Assembly: GCF_016405905.1 (NCBI RefSeq)
Contig: NZ_JAEFCB010000033.1
Coordinates: 1 to 52,514 of the forward strand
Origin: Variovorax sp. IB41
GTDB lineage: Bacteria > Pseudomonadota > Gammaproteobacteria > Burkholderiales > Burkholderiaceae_C
Length of the DNA: 52,514 nucleotides
Direction: 5' to 3'
This document shows positions 32,606 through 40,890 of this stretch, piece after piece; position 1 is the first letter of the stretch; every line of letters starts with the position of its first letter. The notes beneath the pieces are model-generated. The model was not told where the DNA came from. It was given only the letters and a program-made list of their open reading frames with translations, and ran no database searches. The translations under genes were made by a program, and so were the position numbers.

Positions 32606-33748
32606 ATGCGCCCTGCCAATCTCCTTGAAGTTGCCCTTGCGGACCTGCCGCGCAGCGCGGGCTCGCCCCTGTTCGAGCGGCTGCGCGCATCGGTCGGCCA
32701 GGTGATCCGTCGCGCACCGCCCCTGCAAGAAGCCGCGCGCTGGCACACGCACACCATCGGCGGCGCCGAGCGACGCTTTGCGCAGCCCATCACCTTCACG
32801 CCGTATGCATCGGTGCGGCCCTGCTCGGCGCGCTGCAGCTTCTGCTCGGAGAACCTGCGCAAGACCGAGGGCGGAACGCCAGCCTCGCGGCTGCGGCCCG
32901 CGACTGATTACTTCGATGGCCTCTCGCATGCGTTGCGCGCCCTGCGCGGCGTGCCGCTCTCGTGGTCGCTCTCGGGTCTGGAGACGAGCGACGATGCCGA
33001 CTGGATGCTTCGGCTCCTGGCCACGTTGACCGCGAGCGAAAGCGACGGCCCGGTCATCGAAGACCGCGTGCTCTACACCAACGGCGCCGGCTTCGCCGCA
33101 CCGCAGGGCGAGGTGCTGCGGCACGCGCTGCAGAGCTTCGGCCTGAGCTGGCTGGAGCTGTCCCGCCATCACCACGACGGCGCCATCAACCAGTCCATCA
33201 TGCGGTTCCGCCCCGAGATAACGATCGGCGACCAGACCGTGTTCGAACGCACCGCGCGGCACCTGGCCGATGCCCTTCCACTGCGCCTCGTGTGCATCCT
33301 GCAGCGCGGCGGCGTCGCGCAACCACAGGACGTGGCCGCCTACCTCGCATGGGCGCGAGAGTGCGGCGCCGGCACCGTCGTCTTCCGCGAGTTCTCGCGC
33401 CTGGACGACGGCTACCGCGACAACGCCACCGCGCGCTACCTGCGCGCCGAGCGCGTGTCGATGGACGCGCTGCTGACCGCCTGCCTCGACGACCGCGAGG
33501 TCTCGCGCGGATGGGCCCTCGAAAGCCTCACCGAGGGCTACTACTTCTGGAACCTGCGCCTGTGCACCGCGAGCGGGCTGAACGTCGTCTTCGAGAGCGC
33601 CGACTACGGCGCCATGCACGAACGCCACGCGACCGGCGATATCTACAAGCTCGTCTACTTCGCGGACGGCCAGCTGTGCGCCGGCTGGGAGCCGGGGCAC
33701 GACGTGCTGCTAGACACCCGCACCGAACAGGGCTTGGTCCATGCCTAG
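32606..33748 (+). CDS. Radical SAM protein of unknown function
   Basis: 380 residues starting MRPANLLEVALADL at ATG 32606. The radical SAM cluster motif is RPCSARCSFC (C-x3-C-x2-C, about residues 73-80), followed by a partial TIM-barrel with WSLSGLE and LYTNGAG strand motifs and a C-terminal region rich in Tyr/Trp (GYYFWNLRLC). The stop overlaps the next gene by 8 bp, so the pair is translationally linked. I do not recognise a characterised family. The partner is a methyltransferase/nucleotidyltransferase fusion. Confidence 0.82.
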   Translation: MRPANLLEVALADLPRSAGSPLFERLRASVGQVIRRAPPLQEAARWHTHTIGGAERRFAQPITFTPYASVRPCSARCSFCSENLRKTEGGTPASRLRPATDYFDGLSHALRALRGVPLSWSLSGLETSDDADWMLRLLATLTASESDGPVIEDRVLYTNGAGFAAPQGEVLRHALQSFGLSWLELSRHHHDGAINQSIMRFRPEITIGDQTVFERTARHLADALPLRLVCILQRGGVAQPQDVAAYLAWARECGAGTVVFREFSRLDDGYRDNATARYLRAERVSMDALLTACLDDREVSRGWALESLTEGYYFWNLRLCTASGLNVVFESADYGAMHERHATGDIYKLVYFADGQLCAGWEPGHDVLLDTRTEQGLVHA

Positions 33749-34775
33749 CCACAGCTGGTTGATGCTCGACCACGAATCGCCGCGCTACCGGCTGCCCGAC
33801 GACCTGCGCGCACGCGACCCGATGGCCGGGCGCGATTGCGGATGGGTCGAGCAGATGCTGCCCTTCGTGCGGCAGTTCTCGCAACCGGGCGAGACGGTGT
33901 TCGATCCGTTCGCGGGCTTCGGCACGACCTTGCTGGCGGCGCGTCTCGAAGGCCGGTTGGCCTCAGGCTGCGAGGTCGATGCAGGCCGCATCGGCCTCAT
34001 CCGCGAGCGGCTCGCGCGCCATGAACTCGCGCAGGGTACGACGCTCCTGCACGGCTCCTGCGATGCGCTCGACGGCGTGCCGCCCTTCGACCTGTGCCTC
34101 ACCAACGTGCCCTACTTCGGCTGCCGCTGGCCCGGTGCGCCCGCGGCTTCGCAGCTCTACGACAGCCAAAGCTACGCGCAACACCTCGACGGCCTGCGCG
34201 ATGTTTTCTACCGCGTCCGCGCGGGCCTGCGCGAAGGCGGCGCCTGCATCGCGATGGTGGAGAACATCCGCCTCGGCGACCGCGTGCTGCCCCTCGCTTT
34301 CGACCTCGCGCGCATCCTGGGTTCGCTCTTCGTCATGGAAGAAGAGCGCGTGCTCATCTACCCGCACGCGAGCGAAGAAACCGATGCCGATGCCCGCACC
34401 GACCGGCGCCACGAATACGCACTGGTCTTCCGCAAACAGCGCGAGCGCATCGACCTGCAAGCCACCGCCGAGCTGCTCGACGCCCTGCGCGCACAAGGCC
34501 ATGCCTTCACGCTGCTCGGCAGCTTCGCGCGATGGCAGCAAGACCCGCAAGGCACACCCCCCGCAGACGCCGACATCCGCGCAGACGCCGACCCGCAGCG
34601 CCTGAACGCCCTGCTGCAATGGCTGCGCGACCACGGCTTTGCACTGACGAGCTGGGGCGACCCCGTCGCCCTGCCCCTTCACCTGGACAGCTACCGCGGC
34701 CGCTACTACTTCCGCGCCGACCGCATCGACAGCCGCGGCGCCCTCGTCAGGCTGGACATCTGCTACGAGCAATGA
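33741..34775 (+). CDS. Methyltransferase fused to a nucleotidyltransferase-like domain
   Basis: 344 residues. The N-terminal part (about 1-230) is a SAM-dependent methyltransferase with motif I VFDPFAGFGTTLLAARLEG and a motif IV variant LTNVPYF in place of the DPPY/NPPY of DNA methylases. The C-terminal part (about 235-344) has the pattern of a minimal nucleotidyltransferase: LLGSFARW, then DADIRAD, and a third acidic strand LVRLDICYE. It overlaps the radical SAM gene. I infer a nucleic-acid or nucleotide modification unit; no known system with this combination comes to mind. The NTase reading is motif-based only. Confidence 0.75.
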   Translation: MPSHSWLMLDHESPRYRLPDDLRARDPMAGRDCGWVEQMLPFVRQFSQPGETVFDPFAGFGTTLLAARLEGRLASGCEVDAGRIGLIRERLARHELAQGTTLLHGSCDALDGVPPFDLCLTNVPYFGCRWPGAPAASQLYDSQSYAQHLDGLRDVFYRVRAGLREGGACIAMVENIRLGDRVLPLAFDLARILGSLFVMEEERVLIYPHASEETDADARTDRRHEYALVFRKQRERIDLQATAELLDALRAQGHAFTLLGSFARWQQDPQGTPPADADIRADADPQRLNALLQWLRDHGFALTSWGDPVALPLHLDSYRGRYYFRADRIDSRGALVRLDICYEQ

Positions 34776-34829
34776 GCCACGCGTTCGATCGCCGCAGCGC
34801 TTGATCGCCCCGCACAACGACAGCGCCCG

Positions 34830-34929
34830 GCGTGCGCAGGGCATCGGGTGCTCCCCGCAGCGAAATCAAGGAGGAGGCCGCAGGCCGGGGGACATTCGCG
34901 GAGGGGAGCACCCGATGCCCTGCGCACGC
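34830..34929. repeat. 27-bp perfect inverted repeat between convergent genes
   Basis: Left arm 34830-34856 and right arm 34903-34929 are exact reverse complements (core GGGCATCGGGTGCTCCCC) around 46 bases. The loop holds smaller arms GCGAA/TTCGC and GGCC-GCA-GGCC. It lies between the end of the methyltransferase gene and the end of an IclR gene, so it probably acts as a bidirectional barrier, or it is a mobile palindromic element. Confidence 0.85.
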
Positions 34930-34952
34930 GCCCCGAACCGTCGAACCGCCAC

Positions 34953-35768
34953 TCAAAGCAACCCGCTCATCTTCCCCGCAGCCGCCTTCAGCGCATCGAT
35001 GCGCTTGACTGCATCCTCCATCGACATCCGCGCCGTAGGCGCATGCACAGCAAGCGCCGCGCGCACCTCGCCCGCCGCATCGCGCACCGGCACGGCCACC
35101 GCCACGAGCCCCGCGATGAACTCCTCGCGATCGCGCGAATAGCCCCGCTTGGCGATCTCATCGCACTCGGCACGCAGCGCATCGGCCTTGGTGATGGTGT
35201 TGGCCGTCATGCGTTCGAGCGGCAGGTTGTCGATGAACGCATCGCGCGCCGCCTTGGGCATCTGCGCGAGAAAAAGCTTGCCGCTCGCGGTGCAGTGCAA
35301 CGGCACGTGCGAGCCCACGTCGAGCGTGAGCCGCAGCGGCCACTGCGCCTCGACGCGGTCGAGGTACAGCACCTGCGCACCGTCGAGCGTGGTGAGGTTG
35401 CAGGTCTCGCCCACCTTGCGCACGAGCTCGGACAGCACCTCGTGCCGCAACCCCCGCACCACACCGTGGTTCAGCGTATCGAACGCGAGTTTGCGCAATG
35501 CAGGCCCGACGCTGAACGAGCGCTCGTCCACATCGCGCGCGAGGAACCCCGTCGCCAGCAATTGCGTGCAGATGCGATGCGCCGTGCCCTTGGGCAACCC
35601 GAGCTGCGCGGCCAGTTCGGCGAGCGTGAGCGCGCGGCCTTCATTGGCCAGCAGCGCCAGCAACCGCAGGCTGCGCTCGGCAGACGAACCGGAGGCCGAC
35701 TCCTCGACGGCAGGCACCGCAGGAGGGGCGGGAATCACTTCAACAGGCGCGCGCGCGGCTCGTGGCAT
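34953..35768 (-). CDS. IclR-family regulator divergent from GMC oxidoreductase
   Basis: 271 residues from ATG 35768 (a longer frame to 35867 covers the operator). It has an alanine/proline-rich start, HTH about 35-85 (LTLAELAAQLGLPKGTAHRICTQLL) and effector domain (ETCNLTTLDGAQVLYLDRVE ... LHCTASGKLFLAQMP). The 97-bp divergent region holds GGAAC-N5-GTTCC. It is likely to control the adjacent GMC oxidoreductase and MFS genes. Confidence 0.9.
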   Translation of the reverse strand: MPRAARAPVEVIPAPPAVPAVEESASGSSAERSLRLLALLANEGRALTLAELAAQLGLPKGTAHRICTQLLATGFLARDVDERSFSVGPALRKLAFDTLNHGVVRGLRHEVLSELVRKVGETCNLTTLDGAQVLYLDRVEAQWPLRLTLDVGSHVPLHCTASGKLFLAQMPKAARDAFIDNLPLERMTANTITKADALRAECDEIAKRGYSRDREEFIAGLVAVAVPVRDAAGEVRAALAVHAPTARMSMEDAVKRIDALKAAAGKMSGLL

Positions 35769-35787
35769 GCGGGTAAACCTTAAAAAT

Positions 35788-35802
35788 GGAACATTGCGTT
35801 CC
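35788..35802. promoter_or_regulatory. Candidate IclR operator
   Basis: Palindrome GGAAC-ATTGC-GTTCC in the divergent region between the IclR gene and the GMC oxidoreductase gene, with a weaker GGAA-N7-TTCC about 40 bp to the right. The core is identical to that at 20671-20687. Confidence 0.62.
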
Positions 35803-35865
35803 GAAAAACAATAACCTAGGATGCGGCGGATCGGAAGCGATTGTTCCACTCCCCGGGTGCCTTGC

Positions 35866-37491
35866 ATGCGTGATGAAGAGTTCGACTACATCGTCGTCGG
35901 CGCCGGATCGGCCGGCTGCGTGCTGGCGGGCCGGCTGAGCGAAGACCCCGCCACGCGCGTGCTGCTGCTGGAAGCCGGCCCGCCCGACCGGTCGCTCTGG
36001 ATCCATTTGCCCATCGGCTACGGCAAGACCATGTGGAGCCCCACCTACAACTGGCGCTTCGAGACCGACCCCGACCCCAACATGAACGGCCGCCGCATCT
36101 ACTGGCCGCGCGGCAAGACACTGGGCGGATCGAGCGCGATCAACGGCCTCATCTACATCCGCGGCCAGCGCGAGGACTACGACCACTGGGCCGCGCTCGG
36201 CAACGCGGGCTGGGGCTACGACGACGTGCTGCCCTACTTCATCAAGTCCGAAGGCAACCAGCGCGGCGGCGATGCCTTCCACGGCGGCGACGGGCCGCTG
36301 AAGGTGTCGAACATCGCAGCGAAGCACGAGCTCATCGAGGCCTTCATCGGCGGCGCGCAGCAGACCGGCGTGCCGCGCACCGAAGACTTCAACGGCGCTG
36401 CGCAGGAAGGCGCGGGCTACTACCAGCTGACCACGCACAAGGGCTGGCGCTGCAGCACCGCGAAGGCCTACCTCACGCCCGCGAAGCACCGCCCGAACCT
36501 GCGCATCGAGACGGATGCGCTCGCGGGCAAGCTCGTGTTCGAAGGCCGCCGCGCGGTCGGCATCACCTACCGCCAAGGCGGCGAACTGAAGACCGCGCGC
36601 TGCCGCGCCGAGGTGCTGCTCTCGGCCGGCTCGATCCAGTCGCCGCAGCTCCTGCAGCTCTCGGGCATCGGGCCGCGCGCGCTGCTCGATCGCTTCGGCG
36701 TTCCGGTGGTGCACGAACTCGCGGGCGTCGGCGAGAACCTGCAAGACCACCTGCAGATCCGCCTCGGCTACGAGTGCACCAAGCCCATCACCACCAACGA
36801 CCAGCTCAACTCCTGGGGCGGGCAGATCGGCATGGGCATGGAGTGGCTCATGCACCGCACCGGCCCGCTGGCCGTGGGCATCAACCAGGGCGGCTGCTTC
36901 ATGCGCGCGCTGAAGGACGAGCGCGGCAACCCCGTCGCCGCGACGCCCGACATCCAGTTCCACGTCGCCACGCTCTCGGCCGACATGGCCGGCGGCAAGG
37001 TGCATCCGTACTCGGGCTTCACGATGTCGGTGTGCCAGCTGCGGCCCGAGTCGCGCGGACACATTCGCATCCGCTCGCTCGATGCCGCCGAGCCGCCGGA
37101 GATGCAGCCCAACTACCTGGCCACCGAACTTGATCGCGCGACCACCGTGGCCGGCGTGAAGGCCGCGCGCGCCATCGCCGATGCGCCCGCAATGCGCCCC
37201 TACGTGAAGCGCGAAGTGAAGCCCGGCCCCGCGGCCGCGAGCGACGAAGACCTGCTCGAGTTCTGCCGCAACAACGGCGCCACGATCTTCCACCCCACCG
37301 GCACCTGCCGCATGGGGAGCGATGCGCTCGCGGTCGTCGATGCGCGCCTTCGCGTGCACGGCATCGCGGGCCTTCGGGTCATCGATTGCTCGGCGATGCC
37401 GACGCTGGTGTCGGGCAACACCAACGGACCCGCCGTGATGATGGCCGAGAAGGCCGTCGACATGATCAGAGAGGACGCCAGGGCGAACTGA
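35866..37491 (+). CDS. GMC-family FAD-dependent oxidoreductase (choline dehydrogenase-like)
   Basis: 541 residues starting MRDEEFDYIVVGAGSAGCVLAGRL at ATG 35866; the ADP-binding motif GAGSAG is at about 12-17. GMC signature 1 lies around GKTLGGSSAINGLIYIRG and signature 2 around GSIQSPQLLQLSGIGP. The catalytic His region is FHPTGTCRMG with the C-terminal GNTNGPAVMMAEKA. It oxidises an alcohol substrate with FAD. It is followed after 67 bp by an MFS transporter and preceded by a divergent IclR gene, so it belongs to an inducible catabolic unit with unknown substrate. Confidence 0.9.
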   Translation: MRDEEFDYIVVGAGSAGCVLAGRLSEDPATRVLLLEAGPPDRSLWIHLPIGYGKTMWSPTYNWRFETDPDPNMNGRRIYWPRGKTLGGSSAINGLIYIRGQREDYDHWAALGNAGWGYDDVLPYFIKSEGNQRGGDAFHGGDGPLKVSNIAAKHELIEAFIGGAQQTGVPRTEDFNGAAQEGAGYYQLTTHKGWRCSTAKAYLTPAKHRPNLRIETDALAGKLVFEGRRAVGITYRQGGELKTARCRAEVLLSAGSIQSPQLLQLSGIGPRALLDRFGVPVVHELAGVGENLQDHLQIRLGYECTKPITTNDQLNSWGGQIGMGMEWLMHRTGPLAVGINQGGCFMRALKDERGNPVAATPDIQFHVATLSADMAGGKVHPYSGFTMSVCQLRPESRGHIRIRSLDAAEPPEMQPNYLATELDRATTVAGVKAARAIADAPAMRPYVKREVKPGPAAASDEDLLEFCRNNGATIFHPTGTCRMGSDALAVVDARLRVHGIAGLRVIDCSAMPTLVSGNTNGPAVMMAEKAVDMIREDARAN

Positions 37492-37558
37492 AAAAAGCCC
37501 GAAGAAAGAGGCCCGGAGAGGCCACCGCGACAGACAACAACTCATTGGAGACAAACAC

Positions 37559-38881
37559 ATGAGCGCAACCGACGAGAAAGCGATTCGCAGGGTGGTCATC
37601 TCCGCCCTGGTGGGCGCCACCATCGAGTGGTACGACTTCTTTTTGTACGGCGTGGTGGCCGGCATCGTGTTCAGCAAGCTGTACTTTCCGGGCAGCGACC
37701 CGGTGGTGTCGGTGCTGCTGGCCTACACCACCTTCGCGGTGGGCTTCGTCACGCGGCCGCTGGGCGGCGTGATCTTCGGCCACTTCGGCGACAAGATCGG
37801 CCGCAAGAGCATGCTCATCATCACGCTGATGATCATGGGCGTGGCCACCTTCCTCATCGGCCTCGTGCCCACCTATGCGCAGATCGGCATCGCGGCGCCC
37901 GTGCTGCTGTTGCTGCTTCGCGTGGCGCAGGGCATCGGCCTGGGCGGCGAATGGGGCGGCGCGGTGCTCATGGCGTACGAGTACGCGCCCAAGGACAAGC
38001 GCGGCTTCTACGCATCGCTGCCGCAGATCGGGCTGGCCATTGGCCTGTGCCTCGCGTCGGGCGTGGTGGCGCTCCTGTCGTCGCTGCTCACCGACGAGCA
38101 GTTCATGGCGTGGGGCTGGCGCATCGCGTTTCTCATCTCGGGCGTGATGGTGCTGGTGGGCATGTACATCCGCCTGCACGTGCAGGAGACGCCCGAGTTC
38201 GCGGCCGTGAAGGCGCGCAACGCGGAACTGCGCATTCCGTTCATGGACATGATCCGCCGCTACCCGGGCAATGTGCTCAAGGGCATGGGCGCGCGCTACA
38301 TCGACGGCGTGTTCTTCAACATCTTCGGCGTGTTCTCGATCAACTACCTCACCAGCACCATCAAGATCAGCCGCACCGATGCGCTGCTGGGAGTGATGGC
38401 GGCGGCGATCGTGATGATCTTCTTCATCCCCTTCTTCGGCCGGCTCTCCGACAAGATGGGGCGCGGCAAGGTCTACATGTGGGGGTCGCTCATCACCGCC
38501 GTATCGGCCTTCCCCGGCTTCTGGCTCATGACGCACAGCGGGGGCAATGTGCTGCTGGTGTGGCTCGCGATCATCGTGCCCTTCGGCATTTTGTATGCCT
38601 CGGTGTACGGGCCCGAGGCGGCGCTGTTCTGTGACCTCTTCGATGCGAAGGTGCGCTACACGGGCATCAGCTTCGTCTACCAGTTCTCGGGCATCTTCGC
38701 CTCGGGCATCACGCCGATCATCGCGACCGCATTGCTCAAATCGGGCGGCGGCGAGCCGTGGCAGATCTGCATGTACGTGCTGTTCGCGGGGGCAGTGTCG
38801 GCGCTGTGCGCCTGGATGATCGGGCGCAGCCCATCACCCGCTGATGCCGTCGATGCGCCCGGAGCGGTCGCATCGCGTTGA
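37559..38881 (+). CDS. MFS transporter, metabolite:H+ symporter (MHS) family
   Basis: 440 residues with twelve predicted membrane helices. MHS-family signatures: IEWYDFFLYG near residue 22, the loop motif GHFGDKIGRKSMLI (about 74-87) and LGGEWGGAVLMAYEYAP (about 129-145). A matching GRLSDKMGRGKVY loop appears in the second half. It probably imports the substrate of the GMC oxidoreductase encoded just upstream (a sugar acid, betaine or organic acid). GGAG lies about 9 bases before the ATG. Confidence 0.9.
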   Translation: MSATDEKAIRRVVISALVGATIEWYDFFLYGVVAGIVFSKLYFPGSDPVVSVLLAYTTFAVGFVTRPLGGVIFGHFGDKIGRKSMLIITLMIMGVATFLIGLVPTYAQIGIAAPVLLLLLRVAQGIGLGGEWGGAVLMAYEYAPKDKRGFYASLPQIGLAIGLCLASGVVALLSSLLTDEQFMAWGWRIAFLISGVMVLVGMYIRLHVQETPEFAAVKARNAELRIPFMDMIRRYPGNVLKGMGARYIDGVFFNIFGVFSINYLTSTIKISRTDALLGVMAAAIVMIFFIPFFGRLSDKMGRGKVYMWGSLITAVSAFPGFWLMTHSGGNVLLVWLAIIVPFGILYASVYGPEAALFCDLFDAKVRYTGISFVYQFSGIFASGITPIIATALLKSGGGEPWQICMYVLFAGAVSALCAWMIGRSPSPADAVDAPGAVASR

Positions 38882-38896
38882 TTCAGTTCAGCCGCC

Positions 38897-39346
38897 TCAG
38901 CCGGCTGGTGCGGGCTGCGGCGGCGCTGCCGGCGTGAGCCCGTAGCGCGACATCACCGCGACCAGCGCCGCCCGGTCGGGCGGCCCGCCCGCATTGACCA
39001 CGGCCGCGACCTCCCGGAAGTACGCCGCGCCGATGTCCGGCGTCAGCACGACCAGGGCGCGCGCCGTTTGCGATCCGACGTTGCGAAAGCCGTGCACCGA
39101 GCCGCGCGGCGTCGACATCCATTCGCCGGGCTGGAGTTCGCGCGTTTGCGCATCGACCGAATAGGTGACCGAACCCTCCACGACGTAGAAGAACTCTTCG
39201 TTGTCCCGGTGGCTGTGCGGCGGCGGCACGTTGGCGCCCGGCGGCAGCGTGAGCTCGAAGACGCCCAGGCCACCGGTGGCGGTGCCATCGACCAGGTAGC
39301 GGATTTCCAGCTGGCCCGCCTTGATCACTTCGCTGCTGCTGCTCAT
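38897..39346 (-). CDS. Cupin domain protein
   Basis: 149 residues, single-domain cupin: motif 1 VPPPHSHRDNEEFFYVVEG (about 36-54; His, His, Glu metal ligands) and motif 2 ending PRGSVHGFRNVG (His). A mononuclear metal-binding enzyme or small-molecule sensor; no specific substrate. Convergent with the MFS gene, 15 bp away. Confidence 0.85.
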   Translation of the reverse strand: MSSSSEVIKAGQLEIRYLVDGTATGGLGVFELTLPPGANVPPPHSHRDNEEFFYVVEGSVTYSVDAQTRELQPGEWMSTPRGSVHGFRNVGSQTARALVVLTPDIGAAYFREVAAVVNAGGPPDRAALVAVMSRYGLTPAAPPQPAPAG

Positions 39347-39442
39347 GTGCGTTTCCTTCGTTGATGCCGAGGCCGGGACTCTAGGGCGTTCCGGGGAAAA
39401 GATAAATCCCCATCCATAACCTCAGACGACGAAGCGGCCGCG

Positions 39443-40087
39443 CTACTTCAGCCGGTAGCTGAGCTTGCGCCCGCCGCTGACGGTGGAGTCCAGCCCCACC
39501 CATTCGCCCTGCTGCGAGTACCACACGTCGATGGGCTGGGCCGGCGTCGCGATGCGCCAGCGCGTGGCCGCCACTTGCTGGCCGCGCACCTCCACCGTGC
39601 CGCTGCCCGCGCGGCTGACCTGCACCGCTTCGAGCTTGCCGTTCTGCGCGTTGAGCAGCCGCTCCTGCTGGCGGATGCCCGGGTGCCAGTAGGCGAAGCT
39701 CATCACGCAGCCATCGACCGACTGCGTGCCCTTGGGCCCGGCGACCGACAGGCCCCCGTCGCCGGCCGCATCGGCATTCACCTTCTCGGGCGTGCCGTCG
39801 TCATCGGTCTTGGAGGTCAGCTGCCGCAGGCAATCGCCGCGCCAGAGCTCGGTGGCCGAGTGGCGGTAGCGGTACACCGTGAGGCCCAGCAGCTTGACCG
39901 CGAACGAGGCTTCGCTCGCGAGCTTGCGCTCGTCGCCGTTCGCGCTGACGGCGGTGAGCACGAAGCGGTGCTCGCCGATGGGCGCGTCGTCCAGCAACAC
40001 GCGGAAGTTCCAGTCGCCGCTGCCGGGGCCGGTTGCAAAGGCGGCGCCGCACCAGAGCGCGGCCAGCAAGAGGAGCGTTTTCTTCAT
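39443..40087 (-). CDS. Exported protein of a DUF6134-like family
   Basis: 214 residues with signal peptide (MKKTLLLLAALWCGAAFA). The mature part has DWNFRVLLDDAPIGEHRF, LTVYRYRHSATELWRGDCL and YWHPGIRQQERLLNAQNG, a beta-rich pattern of unknown function. Its ATG overlaps the DUF1295 gene stop (ATGA). It is the third gene of a coupled set with DUF1295 and a cyclopropane-synthase-like methyltransferase, suggesting a lipid-related periplasmic role. The family name is recalled, not verified. Confidence 0.72.
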   Translation of the reverse strand: MKKTLLLLAALWCGAAFATGPGSGDWNFRVLLDDAPIGEHRFVLTAVSANGDERKLASEASFAVKLLGLTVYRYRHSATELWRGDCLRQLTSKTDDDGTPEKVNADAAGDGGLSVAGPKGTQSVDGCVMSFAYWHPGIRQQERLLNAQNGKLEAVQVSRAGSGTVEVRGQQVAATRWRIATPAQPIDVWYSQQGEWVGLDSTVSGGRKLSYRLK

Positions 40088-40890
40088 GTGGGTTTGCGAT
40101 GGTTGCCGCGCACCGGTCCGGGCACGAAGGCGTTGGTGCGCGCGATGTAGTCGCGGTAGGCGGGGCGGCGTTCGCCGATGTCGGCTTCGAGCATGCGAAC
40201 GCCAGAGACGCGCAACAACAGCCAGGTCATGAGGATGGGCGAGACGATGGTCCACGCGCCACCGAAGCCCGCGCCCGCCACCGCGATGAGCCACAGGCCC
40301 CACCAGACGCAGGCCTCGCCGAAGTAGTTGGGGTGGCGCGTGTAGCGCCAGAGCCCGCGGTCCATCACCTTGCCTTCGTTCGCGGAATCGGCCTTGAAGC
40401 GGCCCATCTGCGCATCGCCGACGGCTTCGAAGAAGAGGCCGAAAAACCCGAGCGCGATGCCGGCGATGTCGAGCCACCCGAGCGGCTGCACCGCCGCCAT
40501 GCCCGGCAGGAACGGCGCGGAAACAATCCATGCGAGCACCGCCTGCAGCGCGAACACGAGGTACAGGCTCTTGAACGCGAAGCCCGGCTGGTTGCGCGCG
40601 CGAATGGCCTGGTAGCGGCGGTCTTCGCCATGCCCCCAGTTGCGCCAGGTGATGTAGAGGCAAAGCCGCACCGCCCACGCCGCGCCCAGCACCGCCATGC
40701 ACAGCCCACGCGGCGTATGCCCCGGCAGCAGCGCGAAGTAGACAAGCCCCGCGCCCACGATGCAGACGGGCCACACGCGGTCCACGAGGCTCACGTCATG
40801 GCGCGCGAGGCTGGCGAGCCAGGTGAGGACGACGACCAGCGCGGTCCATGCCAATCCTGCGAATGCGATGCCGGTCGCTCCCGCTGTCAT
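40084..40890 (-). CDS. DUF1295 (steroid 5-alpha-reductase-like) membrane protein
   Basis: 268 residues, about seven membrane helices. The C-terminal signature GLWRYTRHPNYFGEACVWWG (about 190-209) is typical of DUF1295/ICMT-like membrane reductases or methyltransferases binding NADPH or SAM. It is coupled by ATGA overlaps to both neighbours. In other bacteria such genes accompany cyclopropane fatty acid synthase-like genes, hinting at fatty-acyl chain modification. Confidence 0.85.
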   Translation of the reverse strand: MTAGATGIAFAGLAWTALVVVLTWLASLARHDVSLVDRVWPVCIVGAGLVYFALLPGHTPRGLCMAVLGAAWAVRLCLYITWRNWGHGEDRRYQAIRARNQPGFAFKSLYLVFALQAVLAWIVSAPFLPGMAAVQPLGWLDIAGIALGFFGLFFEAVGDAQMGRFKADSANEGKVMDRGLWRYTRHPNYFGEACVWWGLWLIAVAGAGFGGAWTIVSPILMTWLLLRVSGVRMLEADIGERRPAYRDYIARTNAFVPGPVRGNHRKPT

